Source of the DNA: an uncultured Akkermansia sp.
GTDB lineage: Bacteria; Verrucomicrobiota; Verrucomicrobiia; Verrucomicrobiales; Akkermansiaceae
Direction: 5' to 3'
DNA length: 64,000 nt
NCBI GenBank assembly: GCA_904501955.1
Contig: CAJGCY010000001.1
Span: 1 to 64,000, forward strand
A program made the translations under genes and the position numbers. Below, piece after piece: positions 20,526 to 30,500 of this stretch. A model generated the notes under the pieces. It searched no databases. It was not told the origin of the DNA and saw nothing but the letters and a program-made list of their open reading frames with translations. The stretch's first letter is position 1, and the number at the start of each line of letters is the position of its first letter.

Positions 20526-23240
20526 ATGACAAAACAAATACTGACAGCAATTGCATTAGGAACTTGCGCAGTGTCTTTGCCTTTGTTGACTTCTTGCTCT
20601 GATTCCGGAGCCGATGCAGCGGCAACAGCTGCAGCTCCTGCGATTAAAACAATGAAGCTCAGGCATCAAAAAGTGACCGACATCCGCACGTGGATGGGTT
20701 ATTTGCGCGGTGTTCAGGATACGGATTTGTACCCCCGCGTCAGCGGATGTATCATCGAATACAAAGAAGGCCAAGAAGTTAAAGAGGGCGATATCATTTA
20801 CCGAATTGACCCCCGGCCCTTCCAAGCTGAGTTATCTCGAGCTCAAGCCAACCTGGAAGCAGCAAAGGCAGCCTTGGCTCAGGCTGAGGCCTCCCGCGAC
20901 CAAGTGAAGCTAGATGTAGACCGCTACACAGGGCTGGTGACTACCGGTGCAGCATCCGACAAACAACTGACGGATGCCAAGCATAATCTCGATGCAGCTA
21001 TCGCTAAGGTAAAAGCATGTGAGGCTGATATTTTACAACAAGAAGCAGCCGTGCGCACCGCTGAGATTAACCTGTCATATACGGATGTAAAAGCCCCTTA
21101 CGACGGCTTTGTCGGCACATCACTCATTTCCACCGGTGCCTTGGTAAGCCCGGCGACTAAACTCGGCAACATCACCTCTTCCGGGGCATTGCGAGTGGAT
21201 TTCTCCATCAACAGCGACGCCCTGCTCCATTCATTCCAGCGTTATGGCAAGGTCCAGTCCGACAAGAAAGACCCCGCTCTTGCCAATGCATCCCCCGCTT
21301 TCGACATTATCCTGGAAGACGGAACAACCTACGAGCACAAGGGTGAAATGCTTTCCATGGACAGCCGGGTGGATGGTACCGGCCTCATCGACATTGTCGG
21401 TGCCGTACCGAATCCCGATGCCAAGCTTCGCGGTGGCATGAAAATCAACCTCCGCGTCCCCATTGCGGAGAAAGATGCCATCCTCGTACCCAAGGAAGCC
21501 ATCCGAACCGTGATGCGCAACAGCTTCATCATCATCGTGGATAAGGCAAATATCCCTCATTCCGTCCCTGTTACGATTGATGGCTACTACACCGTGGAAG
21601 TGAAAGAAGATGATGGTTATACCTCTACTCAGGAGATGGTTGCCGTCACGGATTATAATCTTCCCCTTGCCGATTATTTCCGCAAGTTCGGCTATGAAAA
21701 CATAACAGACGTACCGATTGTAGCGGATAAAGAGAACGGCGTGCAAGCCATGACGATTTCCTCCGCGAACTCACGCCTTGATGACCGCAAGGCTGAAATG
21801 GAGGAAGCAAAACGCGAGCAGGAGGACAGCATCCTCAGCAGCATTCTGATGGCCATCGGGTTAGAGGACCCTCTGCCCTCACCTGATACGCTCAAGCCGC
21901 AAACAATCACCACCAGACCCTTCACCTACAACCCGGCCGAGGAACAGGCAAAAATGGCTGCCGCCATGGCAAAGATGAACAAGGTGAACCCGAACGCGAA
22001 GCCCACCATGCCTCCGGTGAAGGTGAAAGTTGCTAACATCGTCCGCCGCGATGTCGGTGAAGTGATGGAGTGGTATGGCTCCTTGCGTGGTAAAGAGGAG
22101 ACGGAAATCCGCCCGCAGGTAAGCGGCTTCCTCCTCAAACAACACTTCCGCAACGGCACCTTGGTCAAAGAAGGAGATGTGCTCTTCACCATTGACCCGG
22201 CTCCGTATGAGGCTGCTCTTGCCAGCGCAAAAGCCAACTTGGAGTCTGCCAAAGCACAACATGAAGCTTCTGTCGTTCAGCTGAATAAAGCAAAAGGTGA
22301 TTTAGAGCGATTCGCCAGGCTGAACACCGAAACCCCGGGCGCGGTTTCCACCAAAATGGTGACGGATGCACAGAGCGACGTTTTGACGGCGGAGGCAAAC
22401 GTACGCCGAGCTTTGGCAACTGTCGGACAAATGGAAGCAGCTGTACGCTTAGCTGAAATCAATTTGGGGTATACCACCATTAAAGCGCCCTTCAGTGGCC
22501 GCGTCGGCATCAGCAATCCCTCCGTCGGAGCACTCGTTTCTCCCAACGATGCACAGTCACTTGTATCCATCTCCTCGGTTGACCCCATACGCGTGGATTT
22601 CCAGGTAAGTGGGCGAGATGCCTTGCAAATTACCAACCGAGTCGGCAAGAATAACCCGAATGGAGCTATGACATTCGACATCGTCTTAGAAGACGGCACG
22701 GTATACCCCAGTAAGGGAACCATCGTCTCCCCCGACAACGTCGTGAAAAAGACAACCGGCACATTCGGCATAGTGGCTGAGGTGGAGAATACCACATCCG
22801 GGCTGCGCAGTGGCATGCCCGTCAAGGTGCGCGCCGCTCTCAGAGAACAGAAAGATGCTCTCTTGGTGCCTGCTCGAGCCCCCCTGACTCAGGGTGTCAT
22901 GGACATCATCCTGATTAAGGGTAAAGACAACGCGCCCTCTGCCATGCCCATCAAAAAGGGAGCATTGGTCACAATAGAGGTAGATGGAGTTTTGCAGCCC
23001 ATGCAAATCATTCACTTAGACCCGGCGATGCTCCAGAAAATGGGATATGAAGCCCCCACTGAGGTGGAGGTAATCGTAGAAGGCACACTGCCCGCAGGTA
23101 TGGCGCTGCAAGCTAACATGGCAGCCGAAGGGCGCGCCAATAAGCTGGAGGCCACACCGTTCATCTACACCACACCGCGTACGGTGGAGCCCTCCATCAC
23201 TGCGGACAAATCTCCGACCCCGAATCTTAACAAATTCTAA
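20526..23240 (+). CDS. Tandem-fused RND periplasmic adaptor (two AcrA/MexA-like units)
   Basis: 904 residues from the ATG at 20526, twice the ~400 expected for an adaptor. A lipoprotein signal ends LLTSC. Unit 1 (about 45-440) and unit 2 (about 495-890) each hold a complete adaptor: biotinyl-lipoyl half (YPRVSGCIIEYKEGQEV; RPQVSGFLLKQHFRNGTLV), IDPRPF/IDPAPY, a helical hairpin, the second lipoyl half (LSYTDVKAPYDGFVG; LGYTTIKAPFSGRVG), a beta-barrel and a membrane-proximal domain. Each ends with a similar motif (RPFTYNP; TPFIYTT), so the duplication included the tail. Adaptors link an RND pump to an outer-membrane channel. The pump gene follows 14 bp later. Confidence 0.92.
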   Translation: MTKQILTAIALGTCAVSLPLLTSCSDSGADAAATAAAPAIKTMKLRHQKVTDIRTWMGYLRGVQDTDLYPRVSGCIIEYKEGQEVKEGDIIYRIDPRPFQAELSRAQANLEAAKAALAQAEASRDQVKLDVDRYTGLVTTGAASDKQLTDAKHNLDAAIAKVKACEADILQQEAAVRTAEINLSYTDVKAPYDGFVGTSLISTGALVSPATKLGNITSSGALRVDFSINSDALLHSFQRYGKVQSDKKDPALANASPAFDIILEDGTTYEHKGEMLSMDSRVDGTGLIDIVGAVPNPDAKLRGGMKINLRVPIAEKDAILVPKEAIRTVMRNSFIIIVDKANIPHSVPVTIDGYYTVEVKEDDGYTSTQEMVAVTDYNLPLADYFRKFGYENITDVPIVADKENGVQAMTISSANSRLDDRKAEMEEAKREQEDSILSSILMAIGLEDPLPSPDTLKPQTITTRPFTYNPAEEQAKMAAAMAKMNKVNPNAKPTMPPVKVKVANIVRRDVGEVMEWYGSLRGKEETEIRPQVSGFLLKQHFRNGTLVKEGDVLFTIDPAPYEAALASAKANLESAKAQHEASVVQLNKAKGDLERFARLNTETPGAVSTKMVTDAQSDVLTAEANVRRALATVGQMEAAVRLAEINLGYTTIKAPFSGRVGISNPSVGALVSPNDAQSLVSISSVDPIRVDFQVSGRDALQITNRVGKNNPNGAMTFDIVLEDGTVYPSKGTIVSPDNVVKKTTGTFGIVAEVENTTSGLRSGMPVKVRAALREQKDALLVPARAPLTQGVMDIILIKGKDNAPSAMPIKKGALVTIEVDGVLQPMQIIHLDPAMLQKMGYEAPTEVEVIVEGTLPAGMALQANMAAEGRANKLEATPFIYTTPRTVEPSITADKSPTPNLNKF

Positions 23241-23254
23241 CCACCTGAATAATT

Positions 23255-26200
23255 ATGTCACCGTTTTTCATTAAACACCCGATTATTGCAGGCGTTATCT
23301 CCATTGTAACGACCATGCTCGGCATCATCTGCATGCTGGGCTTGCCTATCTCCCTGTATCCGGACATCGCGCCCATCACCATTCAGTTAAGCGCCAGTTA
23401 TCCGGGAGCGAATGCGCAGGAGGTGGCAGACTCCGTTGCAACGCCTATTGAGCTGCAGCTCTCCGGTCTTCAGGGAATGGACTACATGAGCTCCACCTCC
23501 TCCAATAACGGCAGTTGCTCCATCAACGTTATCTTCGAGCCCGGGACGGATGCAAACACCAACCAGCAATTCACCTACATGAAGTACAGCCAGGCAACTG
23601 CCCAGTTGCCCAACACGGTATCTCAGATGGGTGTTACCATCAAGCAGTCCTCCGGTCTGCCCATGCTGCTGTACGCTATTGACTCACCGCAGGACTTCTT
23701 CCAGCCCATTGACTTGACGAACTACGCCTACCTGAACTTGGTGGATCCGGTGAAGCGAGTCAAAGGCGTGGGCGACGTCATGGTGTTCGGTGGTCGCTAT
23801 GCCGTGCGTATTTGGTTGGATTCCGAGAAGATGGCCCAGAAAAACATCTCCGTCTCTCAGGTATACAACGCCGTGAACCAGCAGAACGCCATCAACCCCG
23901 GTGGCGCAGTTGGTGCAGAACCCATGCCTGACGGCCAAGAGTTTACCTACACCATCCGCAATAAAGGCCGCATGGAAAGCATAGACGAGTTCCGTAACAT
24001 CATCGTCTATCAAAACGGTACTCAGTCCGTAAGACTCAAAGACATCGCTAAAATTGAGCTGGGTTCCCAAACTTACTCTCTGGCAGGCCGAGTCGGTGTG
24101 CATAAGGAAGGCAAGAGCCGTCCCGCCACGGTTTTGGCCGTGTTCCAAGCAGCTGATGCCAACGCCTTGGAAACGGTAGCCAGACTGGAAAAGCTCTTCA
24201 AACAAAAAGAGGCCGTGATGCCCGAGGGCATGCGCGGGTTCATCTCATTGGATACCACCACCACGGTGGAGGACTCCATTGAAGAAATTATCCACACTCT
24301 GTTTGAAGCATTGGTGCTGGTGGCCTTCGTGGTGTTCCTGTTCCTGCAGGGCTGGCGCGCAACGCTCATCCCGCTTATCGCCGTACCGGTATCATTGGTA
24401 ACGACGTTCTGCTTCTTCCCGATACTCGGTTTCTCTCTGAATACGGTGTGTTTGCTGGGCATGGTGCTGGCCATCGGTCTGGTGGTGGACGACGCCATCG
24501 TGGTGGTGGAAGCGGTGGAAGCCCACTTGGAAAACGGCATGAACCCGCGCGAAGCTACCTTCGCCGCCATGAAGGAGGTGAGCGGCCCCGTAGTGGCCAT
24601 TGCATTGGTACTGGCAGCTGTATTCGTTCCTTCCGTACTGCTACCCGGCATTACGGGCACATTGTTCCAGCAATTTGCCGTTACCATTGCCATATCCATG
24701 TTGATATCGGCCTTCAACGCATTGACCTTGTCCCCGGCATTGTCCGCCTTGCTGCTCAAGCCCAAGAAATCGCACAAATCCCTCCTTACGCCTTTCTACA
24801 ACGCTTTCAACCGCATTTATGACAAGGTGGCGGACATTTTTGCCGCATGCTGCGGGTTCCTGTGCCGCAACTTGATTATTGCCATGGCAGCCTTGGTGGG
24901 GCTGTGCGTCCTCATCATCCCGACCTCCAAGGAGGTACCGGGGGGCTTCCTTCCGGCAGAAGACCAAGGCTACCTGATTGCCGGCGTTATTATGAAACCC
25001 GGTGTTTCACTGCAGCGCCTTGTGGAGCAAAGCCCCAAGGTGGAGCAAGCCATCTTGAAAGATGACGCCGTCAATAACGTGGTGTCCGTTGTGGGTATGA
25101 ACATGATGATTGGCGTGCAAACGACCAACGCCATGACTTTCTTCGTCACGCTCAAGGACTTCAAGGACCGCCCGACAATGCCCAATGGCGAAAAGCCTAC
25201 GGCTAAGATGGTTCAGCAGCGCTTGACGGCAGCTGTAGCAGCCGCGGGGGTGGATGGTGTAACCTTCCTGGCAGAACCCCCGGCTATTCCCGGTGTGGGT
25301 ACCGGTAATGACATCACCTTCGTGCTCGAAGATTTGGAGGGCCAGGGTGTAGCCGCTCTTTATGAGCAAGTCGTCAAGTTGGAAGGCGCCCTCAAAGCGC
25401 ATCCTGCCATTGCCAAGGCCTCTGACATGATGCTGCCTTCCGTTCCGCAGAAGAGCATAGTCATTGACAAGGAGAAGTGCCTCGCCCAGGGGGTGGACTT
25501 CTCTGCGGCGAACTCCCTGCTGCAGTGCTTCAACGGTTCCCGATTCGTGAACTACTATACACAATTCGGCCAGCAATGGCAAGTATACCTGCAAGCTGAT
25601 GGCGAGCACCGCGTCAATACGGATCAAATTGCCAACTTCTACGTGAACAACAACCAAGGCGAGAAAGTACCTTTGGATACCTTGGTGAACATCACGGATA
25701 TTGCGGATACGGAGTTCGTGCTCCACACCAATAACTACAATGCAGGCCGCATCAGCATCGTCCCGGCAGAGGGGTATTCCTCCGCTCAGGCCATGGCTGC
25801 CGTGGAAGAGGTCTTTGCCAAGACCATGGACACGACGAAGTTCGCCATGGAATACGTGGATATGAGCTTCCAGGAAAAGAAGGTACAGGATGGCTTGGGG
25901 CTCGGCTCCATCTTCCTGCTCTCCGGTGTGTTCGCGTTCTTGATTATGGCAGCATTGTACGAGAAATGGACGCTTCCGATTTCCATTTTCCTTTCCGTGC
26001 CGATTGCCGTGCTCGGCGCCTTTGCAGGTTTGTGGATATACGGGATGAGCTTGGACTTGTACGCGCAGATCGGCTTGGTGATGTTGGTGGGTCTTGCAGC
26101 AAAGAACGCCATTCTCATCGTGGAGTTTGCCGTGCTGCAGATGGAGCGCGGGTTATCCCTGATAGATGCAGCCGTAACGGCAGCCCGCCAGCGTTTGCGC

Positions 26201-26464
26201 CCGATTCTGATGACCTCGTTTGCCTTTATTTTGGGTTGCGTACCCTTGCTGACGGCAGAAGGCGCAGGTGCTTTGGCACGTAATGCACTGGGTGTGGTAG
26301 TGATATTCGGCATGAGCCTGGCTACCTTGGTAGGTGTGTTCTTCATTCCCTGCTCCTTTGTATTCGTGATGAAACTTTTCCGCAGCAAAATCGAGAAAGC
26401 GCATCACGGTGCCGACCCCGACGAGGAAAGCGCATACGCCAAATTAGCAGCAGAAGAGGAATAA
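23255..26464 (+). CDS. RND efflux pump, AcrB/HAE1 type
   Basis: 1069 residues, normal for proton-driven hydrophobe/amphiphile exporters of the AcrB group in the inner membrane. The N-terminus reads MSPFFIKHPIIAGVISI, with TM1 leading into LYPDIAPITIQLSASYPGA. The TM4 signature GLVVDDAIVVVEAVE near residues 408-422 holds the two proton-relay aspartates. The two large periplasmic loops and the second helical bundle (LVGLAAKNAILIVEFA) are complete. Substrates may include bile salts, dyes or drugs, but this cannot be read from sequence. No TolC-like channel gene is present. A strong terminator follows. Confidence 0.95.
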   Translation: MSPFFIKHPIIAGVISIVTTMLGIICMLGLPISLYPDIAPITIQLSASYPGANAQEVADSVATPIELQLSGLQGMDYMSSTSSNNGSCSINVIFEPGTDANTNQQFTYMKYSQATAQLPNTVSQMGVTIKQSSGLPMLLYAIDSPQDFFQPIDLTNYAYLNLVDPVKRVKGVGDVMVFGGRYAVRIWLDSEKMAQKNISVSQVYNAVNQQNAINPGGAVGAEPMPDGQEFTYTIRNKGRMESIDEFRNIIVYQNGTQSVRLKDIAKIELGSQTYSLAGRVGVHKEGKSRPATVLAVFQAADANALETVARLEKLFKQKEAVMPEGMRGFISLDTTTTVEDSIEEIIHTLFEALVLVAFVVFLFLQGWRATLIPLIAVPVSLVTTFCFFPILGFSLNTVCLLGMVLAIGLVVDDAIVVVEAVEAHLENGMNPREATFAAMKEVSGPVVAIALVLAAVFVPSVLLPGITGTLFQQFAVTIAISMLISAFNALTLSPALSALLLKPKKSHKSLLTPFYNAFNRIYDKVADIFAACCGFLCRNLIIAMAALVGLCVLIIPTSKEVPGGFLPAEDQGYLIAGVIMKPGVSLQRLVEQSPKVEQAILKDDAVNNVVSVVGMNMMIGVQTTNAMTFFVTLKDFKDRPTMPNGEKPTAKMVQQRLTAAVAAAGVDGVTFLAEPPAIPGVGTGNDITFVLEDLEGQGVAALYEQVVKLEGALKAHPAIAKASDMMLPSVPQKSIVIDKEKCLAQGVDFSAANSLLQCFNGSRFVNYYTQFGQQWQVYLQADGEHRVNTDQIANFYVNNNQGEKVPLDTLVNITDIADTEFVLHTNNYNAGRISIVPAEGYSSAQAMAAVEEVFAKTMDTTKFAMEYVDMSFQEKKVQDGLGLGSIFLLSGVFAFLIMAALYEKWTLPISIFLSVPIAVLGAFAGLWIYGMSLDLYAQIGLVMLVGLAAKNAILIVEFAVLQMERGLSLIDAAVTAARQRLRPILMTSFAFILGCVPLLTAEGAGALARNALGVVVIFGMSLATLVGVFFIPCSFVFVMKLFRSKIEKAHHGADPDEESAYAKLAAEEE

Positions 26465-26487
26465 GCATTCCGCCGATGATTCTTCAG

Positions 26488-26523
26488 CTCCGCTGCCGAA
26501 ATATACGGCAGCGGAGTTTTTTT
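26488..26523 (+). terminator. Rho-independent terminator of the efflux operon
   Basis: Eleven-base perfect arms CTCCGCTGCCG/CGGCAGCGGAG around a 7-nt loop, followed by seven T. Confidence 0.95.
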
Positions 26524-26584
26524 GCTTGCCGAGGTAGGGTAAAACATGTTTGAATATGCATGAGCCTAACAGCTCTACCTCCGG

Positions 26585-26735
26585 AGGCGGTGAGGATACC
26601 GCAGGAAATAGATGGGGAAGGCAGTGAAAATCTGCCGCTGTGCCGCAACCGTGTTGCCGGGTTGATGTAAAGTCTGCCCGCTCAGTCGGAATGCCAGCCG
26701 CGAGGTACGTCTTCACCGTTCGGCGAAACACCGGA
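26585..26735 (+). ncRNA. Cobalamin (AdoCbl-type) riboswitch
   Basis: The leader contains the conserved core GGGGAAGGCAGTGAAAATC, then CTGCCGCTGTGCCGCAACCGTG, and the later AGTCGGAATGCCAGCC element (about 26685-26700), all matching the B12 element consensus in order and spacing. A loop-containing hairpin (CACCGTTCGGCG...CACCGG, about 26714-26735) just before the start may be the expression platform. No T-run follows, so control of translation is more likely than termination. It precedes a BtuB-like receptor gene at 26755. Binding of cobalamin would reduce uptake expression. Exact ends are approximate. Confidence 0.92.
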
Positions 26736-26754
26736 CACAGACAAAGCAATACAA

Positions 26755-28701
26755 ATGAACATACAGACAGTAGCCCCGGCGCTCGGGGTCTCGATAGTTG
26801 TGCCTGTTCTCATCACGGCAGGCGTTGCAAGCGCACAAATCAGAGAAACGGAATTACCGCCCGTTACCGTTTCCGCTCACACTGAAGATGGCGTACCGGT
26901 GGATCGCTCCGGCGCAGCAGTTGAGGTGCTTGATATCCCGCAGCTCAAAAAAGAGAATATCTACACCGTATCTGAATCGTTAAGTACCGTTCCGGGGGTA
27001 TTTGTACTGCCGGGCGGCGGTACAAACCAGCGAGGAAACACCTCACCGGTAGTAATTCGCGGCATGAGCTCTGATGCTTACACCTCTACCATGGTGGATG
27101 GCATGCGCCTGTGCTCGAACGGAGGGGATACCATCATCACCTCGAATGTCGTCGCTCGCACGGATTTGCACACGCTCGGAACGCTTGAGGTGTTACGGGG
27201 CAGCCAAAGCGCATTGTACGGAGGCGGTGCTATAGGTGGAGTCATTTACATGGAAACACCGGAGGGTGAGGGAGAGCCTTCTCTGACGATTTTCAATGAG
27301 ATTGGCAGCAATAACTCTCGCATTTACAACATCAGCACACAAGGCCGCCAAGGTGAACTGGCTTGGTTTATCAGCGCCGGTTACTCCGGAACGGATAATG
27401 ACGTCAGTCAGGTAAACGGTAGCCACTCACGGCATGACAAAGCATTTGAATCAGACATCCGCAATGAAGCCATTCGCTTGGATTACCATGTAAACGACGA
27501 CAACACCCTCACCTTCACTTATCGCCGTGAGGATTCCGAGTACGGCTACGACAGTATGGACCCCATGTGGGCTACATACAACACCTACAGATTCCGCAGC
27601 AACTTAATCACGCTCCGGCACAGTACCCAATTGAACAGCAAACTCTCCACCAGCTTAATGGCAGGCTATTACACCTTCGACGCTAAACTTGCAGATGATT
27701 ACCTGCAAGAGATGCGCAACTTTCAGCTTGAGTGGAAAAACACTTACAAATGGAATGCGCAGCACAGCACTTCCGCCACCTTGGCATGGAACAGAAACGA
27801 CTACGATTGCCTATCCGGCGGTACTACGGAAAACCAATACAGAAATTTGGAAAACGTGGTAGCTATTGCAGCAGAACACCGTTACTCGCCGAATAATGCA
27901 CTTGACCTAACTTTCGCCGCCAGGCTGGAGCAAAGCAACGTTCACGATGTCATGCCCTCTTTTCGTGCGGATGTCAGCTACAAATTCAACGCTGAGCGCA
28001 CACGTCTTTACGGAGCTGCAAGCACCGGGTATCGGGCACCATCCTCATTCCAGCGCAGTAGTGCCGTATATGCATCCCCCTATGGTCTATATGCCGGTAA
28101 TCCGGACTTGGAGTGTGAGCGCAGCTTCAGCGTTGAGGCGGGGGTAGAACACACCATCGCCGGCACGCACATATTCAAGGCAGGCATTTTCAGCGAGCGA
28201 CGTACGAATGCCATCACGACGCAGTGGGATACGGATGATATGCTGACGCGATACGAGAATGACGGGGGCCATTGGAGCATCCTCGGCACGGAAATCGCCA
28301 TCAGTGGCACCTTCCATTCCATGCCGGGTACAGGGTATAAAATTGCGTGGACCTATGTTTCACCGAAAACATCTGATGGTCACCAAATACCCTCATCCGC
28401 ACGGCACACGCTGTCCGCAGATATACACACCGAGCTTTTTGAAGGCTTTACAACCGGCATAGGGATATGTGCCGCTGCCGGCAGAAGCCATTACTCGGAG
28501 GCGGCTCCATTCTCCCCTGATAACTATTACAGCCTGCGTTGGTATGCTCAGTATCAATTAAACAAAAACGTAACGCTACATCTGAGTGTAGAGAACCTGA
28601 CGAATCAAAAATACATCACGGAATGCCATTATATGGATGAGCAATACTCATTCATTTCCGCCGGCACAACCGTTCACGCAGGGTGCACCATCACATTCTG
28701 A
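26755..28701 (+). CDS. TonB-dependent cobalamin receptor, BtuB-like
   Basis: 648 residues. A signal peptide ends near GVASA. The plug domain starts with a TonB-box-like ELPPVTVSAH and includes IYTVSESLSTVPGVFV, VVIRGMSSDAYTSTMVDG and EVLRGSQSALYGGGAIGGVI. A 22-strand-type barrel follows, ending in an aromatic residue (TITF), as outer-membrane proteins do. It imports corrinoids across the outer membrane using TonB energy. The cobalamin assignment rests on the riboswitch directly upstream and on similarity to the BtuB branch. The stop overlaps the next start by one base (TGATG). Confidence 0.92.
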   Translation: MNIQTVAPALGVSIVVPVLITAGVASAQIRETELPPVTVSAHTEDGVPVDRSGAAVEVLDIPQLKKENIYTVSESLSTVPGVFVLPGGGTNQRGNTSPVVIRGMSSDAYTSTMVDGMRLCSNGGDTIITSNVVARTDLHTLGTLEVLRGSQSALYGGGAIGGVIYMETPEGEGEPSLTIFNEIGSNNSRIYNISTQGRQGELAWFISAGYSGTDNDVSQVNGSHSRHDKAFESDIRNEAIRLDYHVNDDNTLTFTYRREDSEYGYDSMDPMWATYNTYRFRSNLITLRHSTQLNSKLSTSLMAGYYTFDAKLADDYLQEMRNFQLEWKNTYKWNAQHSTSATLAWNRNDYDCLSGGTTENQYRNLENVVAIAAEHRYSPNNALDLTFAARLEQSNVHDVMPSFRADVSYKFNAERTRLYGAASTGYRAPSSFQRSSAVYASPYGLYAGNPDLECERSFSVEAGVEHTIAGTHIFKAGIFSERRTNAITTQWDTDDMLTRYENDGGHWSILGTEIAISGTFHSMPGTGYKIAWTYVSPKTSDGHQIPSSARHTLSADIHTELFEGFTTGIGICAAAGRSHYSEAAPFSPDNYYSLRWYAQYQLNKNVTLHLSVENLTNQKYITECHYMDEQYSFISAGTTVHAGCTITF

Positions 28702-30497
28702 TGAAAAAGATTCGCACCATTCTACTCGGAATCGGTATCATCGCTGCGTTGCTGTATGGCTTGGCCCGTATGGCAACGCCGCCTACCGAGCCTACGGCTG
28801 CGGAGCATGACACCTCCCCCAAACCGCCGGCTGAATATCCGGCTGACCTTGAACAGAAGCTCCGCAGCGTACCTCATATTCACATAAGCCTACATCGTGA
28901 AGAGGAGCTCCCGGCCGATATTGTCTGGGTGCAGCCCGGCGATTTCCCGGAAATCGGTTCCGATAAAGCAAAAAAAGGCGGAACGCTTCGCCTATGCAAT
29001 GTTGGCCCCTATCCGGCGAACTTTTTAGCATTCGGAAGCCCCTCTCCGCAGTTTTTTCATTATAACTTATTTGATTGCATTGAGGTACCCCTGGTCAGAA
29101 CCCACCCCGACACCGGAGAGGAAATACCGGGGCTGGCAGAACAATGGGCTGAACATGACGGTAAATTATGGTTCCGGCTCAACAACAAGGCTCGCTACAG
29201 CAACGGGCGTCCGGTAAGAGCACGTGATTTTGCTCTGTATCTATGCATGCAGCATGAATTGGGTAATGTCGCTCCCAGCCATCGTATTTCATCGCTGGAA
29301 GTATACGGAGATTCAGTGCTGGCTGTTAGAACGAGCCAATGTGCCGTCATTCCCTTTGCAACAGCCGCTGCGCATCTGCATCCTGCCGAACCGGGCTTTT
29401 ACAAAGAGTTCGGCTCAGACTACAGAACGCGCTATGCGCACCGGATTCCGCCCACTACGGGTGCTTACACCGTGGGGAGAATACAGAGGGGACGCATGTT
29501 ATCCCTTGAGCGTAACAAAAATTGGTGGGCTGCAGAGCTGCGTGGCTTCCGCTACACCTGCAATATAGATACCATAGAGCACCATTTCTTAACGGATGAA
29601 GCGCAAGCCTGGGAGTTTTTTCTGCGTGGCAAGTTAGATATCATGCAAACTCGCAACATCGTGGCGTGGCAGGACTACTTACGACAGGCAGATGCAAACA
29701 TCGCACAGCACCACATAGATTTGATGTACCCCATGCCGCCCTATGGTATTGCTCTGAACGCCGCAGCATTACCGGACATTCAGTTACGACAGGGCGTGAT
29801 GCATGCGATGGATATGCAGCACGCCATGAACATCATTTTTCGCGGAGATGTGGAGCGTTTACCCCAATTCAGTACGGGGTACCACCACTTACCGCATCGA
29901 ACACCGCATTATACCTACTCCCCGGAAAAAGCGAGAGCTGCCTTTACCGCTGCGGGATATACGGAAAGTGGCCCGGACGGCATTCTGCGCAAAAAGGATG
30001 GCACAAAACTCAGCATCAGGCTCGCCTTCTCCCCCTCGCAGAAAATCAGCACCTTAGTCAACCTTTTGTCGCAAAGCGCCGCCGCATGTGGGCTGGAAAT
30101 CATACCTGAGCCCCTACCTTGGCAACATTGTGCCAAATTGATTAAGGAAGAAAGACATGAAATGCTCTTTTGGGCTACCGTTGCAACAAGCCCGATACCG
30201 GATTATCGCCGCCACTTCCACTCTGAAGCAAAGGGAGATGATGCGCCGTTTTGCTTACGCAATGAAATGATGGATACGGCAATTGCTACAGTGGAATCAG
30301 CCGCCAACGCAGCAGAAGCGAAGCAAGCCTGCGCCGAGGTGGATTTACTCATCCATTCACTGGCCATCTGGTTGCCGGGATGGATGGAAAATAAAGCGAA
30401 CGTTGCAGCTTGGCCCCATGTTCATTTCCCTCGTACCGGGTACAGAACATACGATGTGGCAGATTCTCATGTTCTCTGGATTTCCTCGGAAAAATAG
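28701..30497 (+). CDS. Family-5 (Dpp/Opp/YejA-like) solute-binding protein
   Basis: 598 residues. The N-terminal hydrophobic helix (TILLGIGIIAALLYGLARM) has no lipobox, so the protein is secreted to or anchored in the periplasm. The mature part matches SBP family 5: KKGGTLRLCNVGPYPANF, LAEQWAEHDGKLWFRLNNKARYSNG split across a conserved segment, ARDFALYL, and PDIQLRQGVMHAMDM. These proteins usually deliver peptides, nickel or heme-like ligands to an ABC importer. No permease or ATPase gene is nearby. Its position directly after the B12 receptor, inside the riboswitch-controlled operon, suggests a corrinoid or linked ligand, but that is inference. Confidence 0.88.
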   Translation: MKKIRTILLGIGIIAALLYGLARMATPPTEPTAAEHDTSPKPPAEYPADLEQKLRSVPHIHISLHREEELPADIVWVQPGDFPEIGSDKAKKGGTLRLCNVGPYPANFLAFGSPSPQFFHYNLFDCIEVPLVRTHPDTGEEIPGLAEQWAEHDGKLWFRLNNKARYSNGRPVRARDFALYLCMQHELGNVAPSHRISSLEVYGDSVLAVRTSQCAVIPFATAAAHLHPAEPGFYKEFGSDYRTRYAHRIPPTTGAYTVGRIQRGRMLSLERNKNWWAAELRGFRYTCNIDTIEHHFLTDEAQAWEFFLRGKLDIMQTRNIVAWQDYLRQADANIAQHHIDLMYPMPPYGIALNAAALPDIQLRQGVMHAMDMQHAMNIIFRGDVERLPQFSTGYHHLPHRTPHYTYSPEKARAAFTAAGYTESGPDGILRKKDGTKLSIRLAFSPSQKISTLVNLLSQSAAACGLEIIPEPLPWQHCAKLIKEERHEMLFWATVATSPIPDYRRHFHSEAKGDDAPFCLRNEMMDTAIATVESAANAAEAKQACAEVDLLIHSLAIWLPGWMENKANVAAWPHVHFPRTGYRTYDVADSHVLWISSEK

Positions 30498-30500
30498 GCT

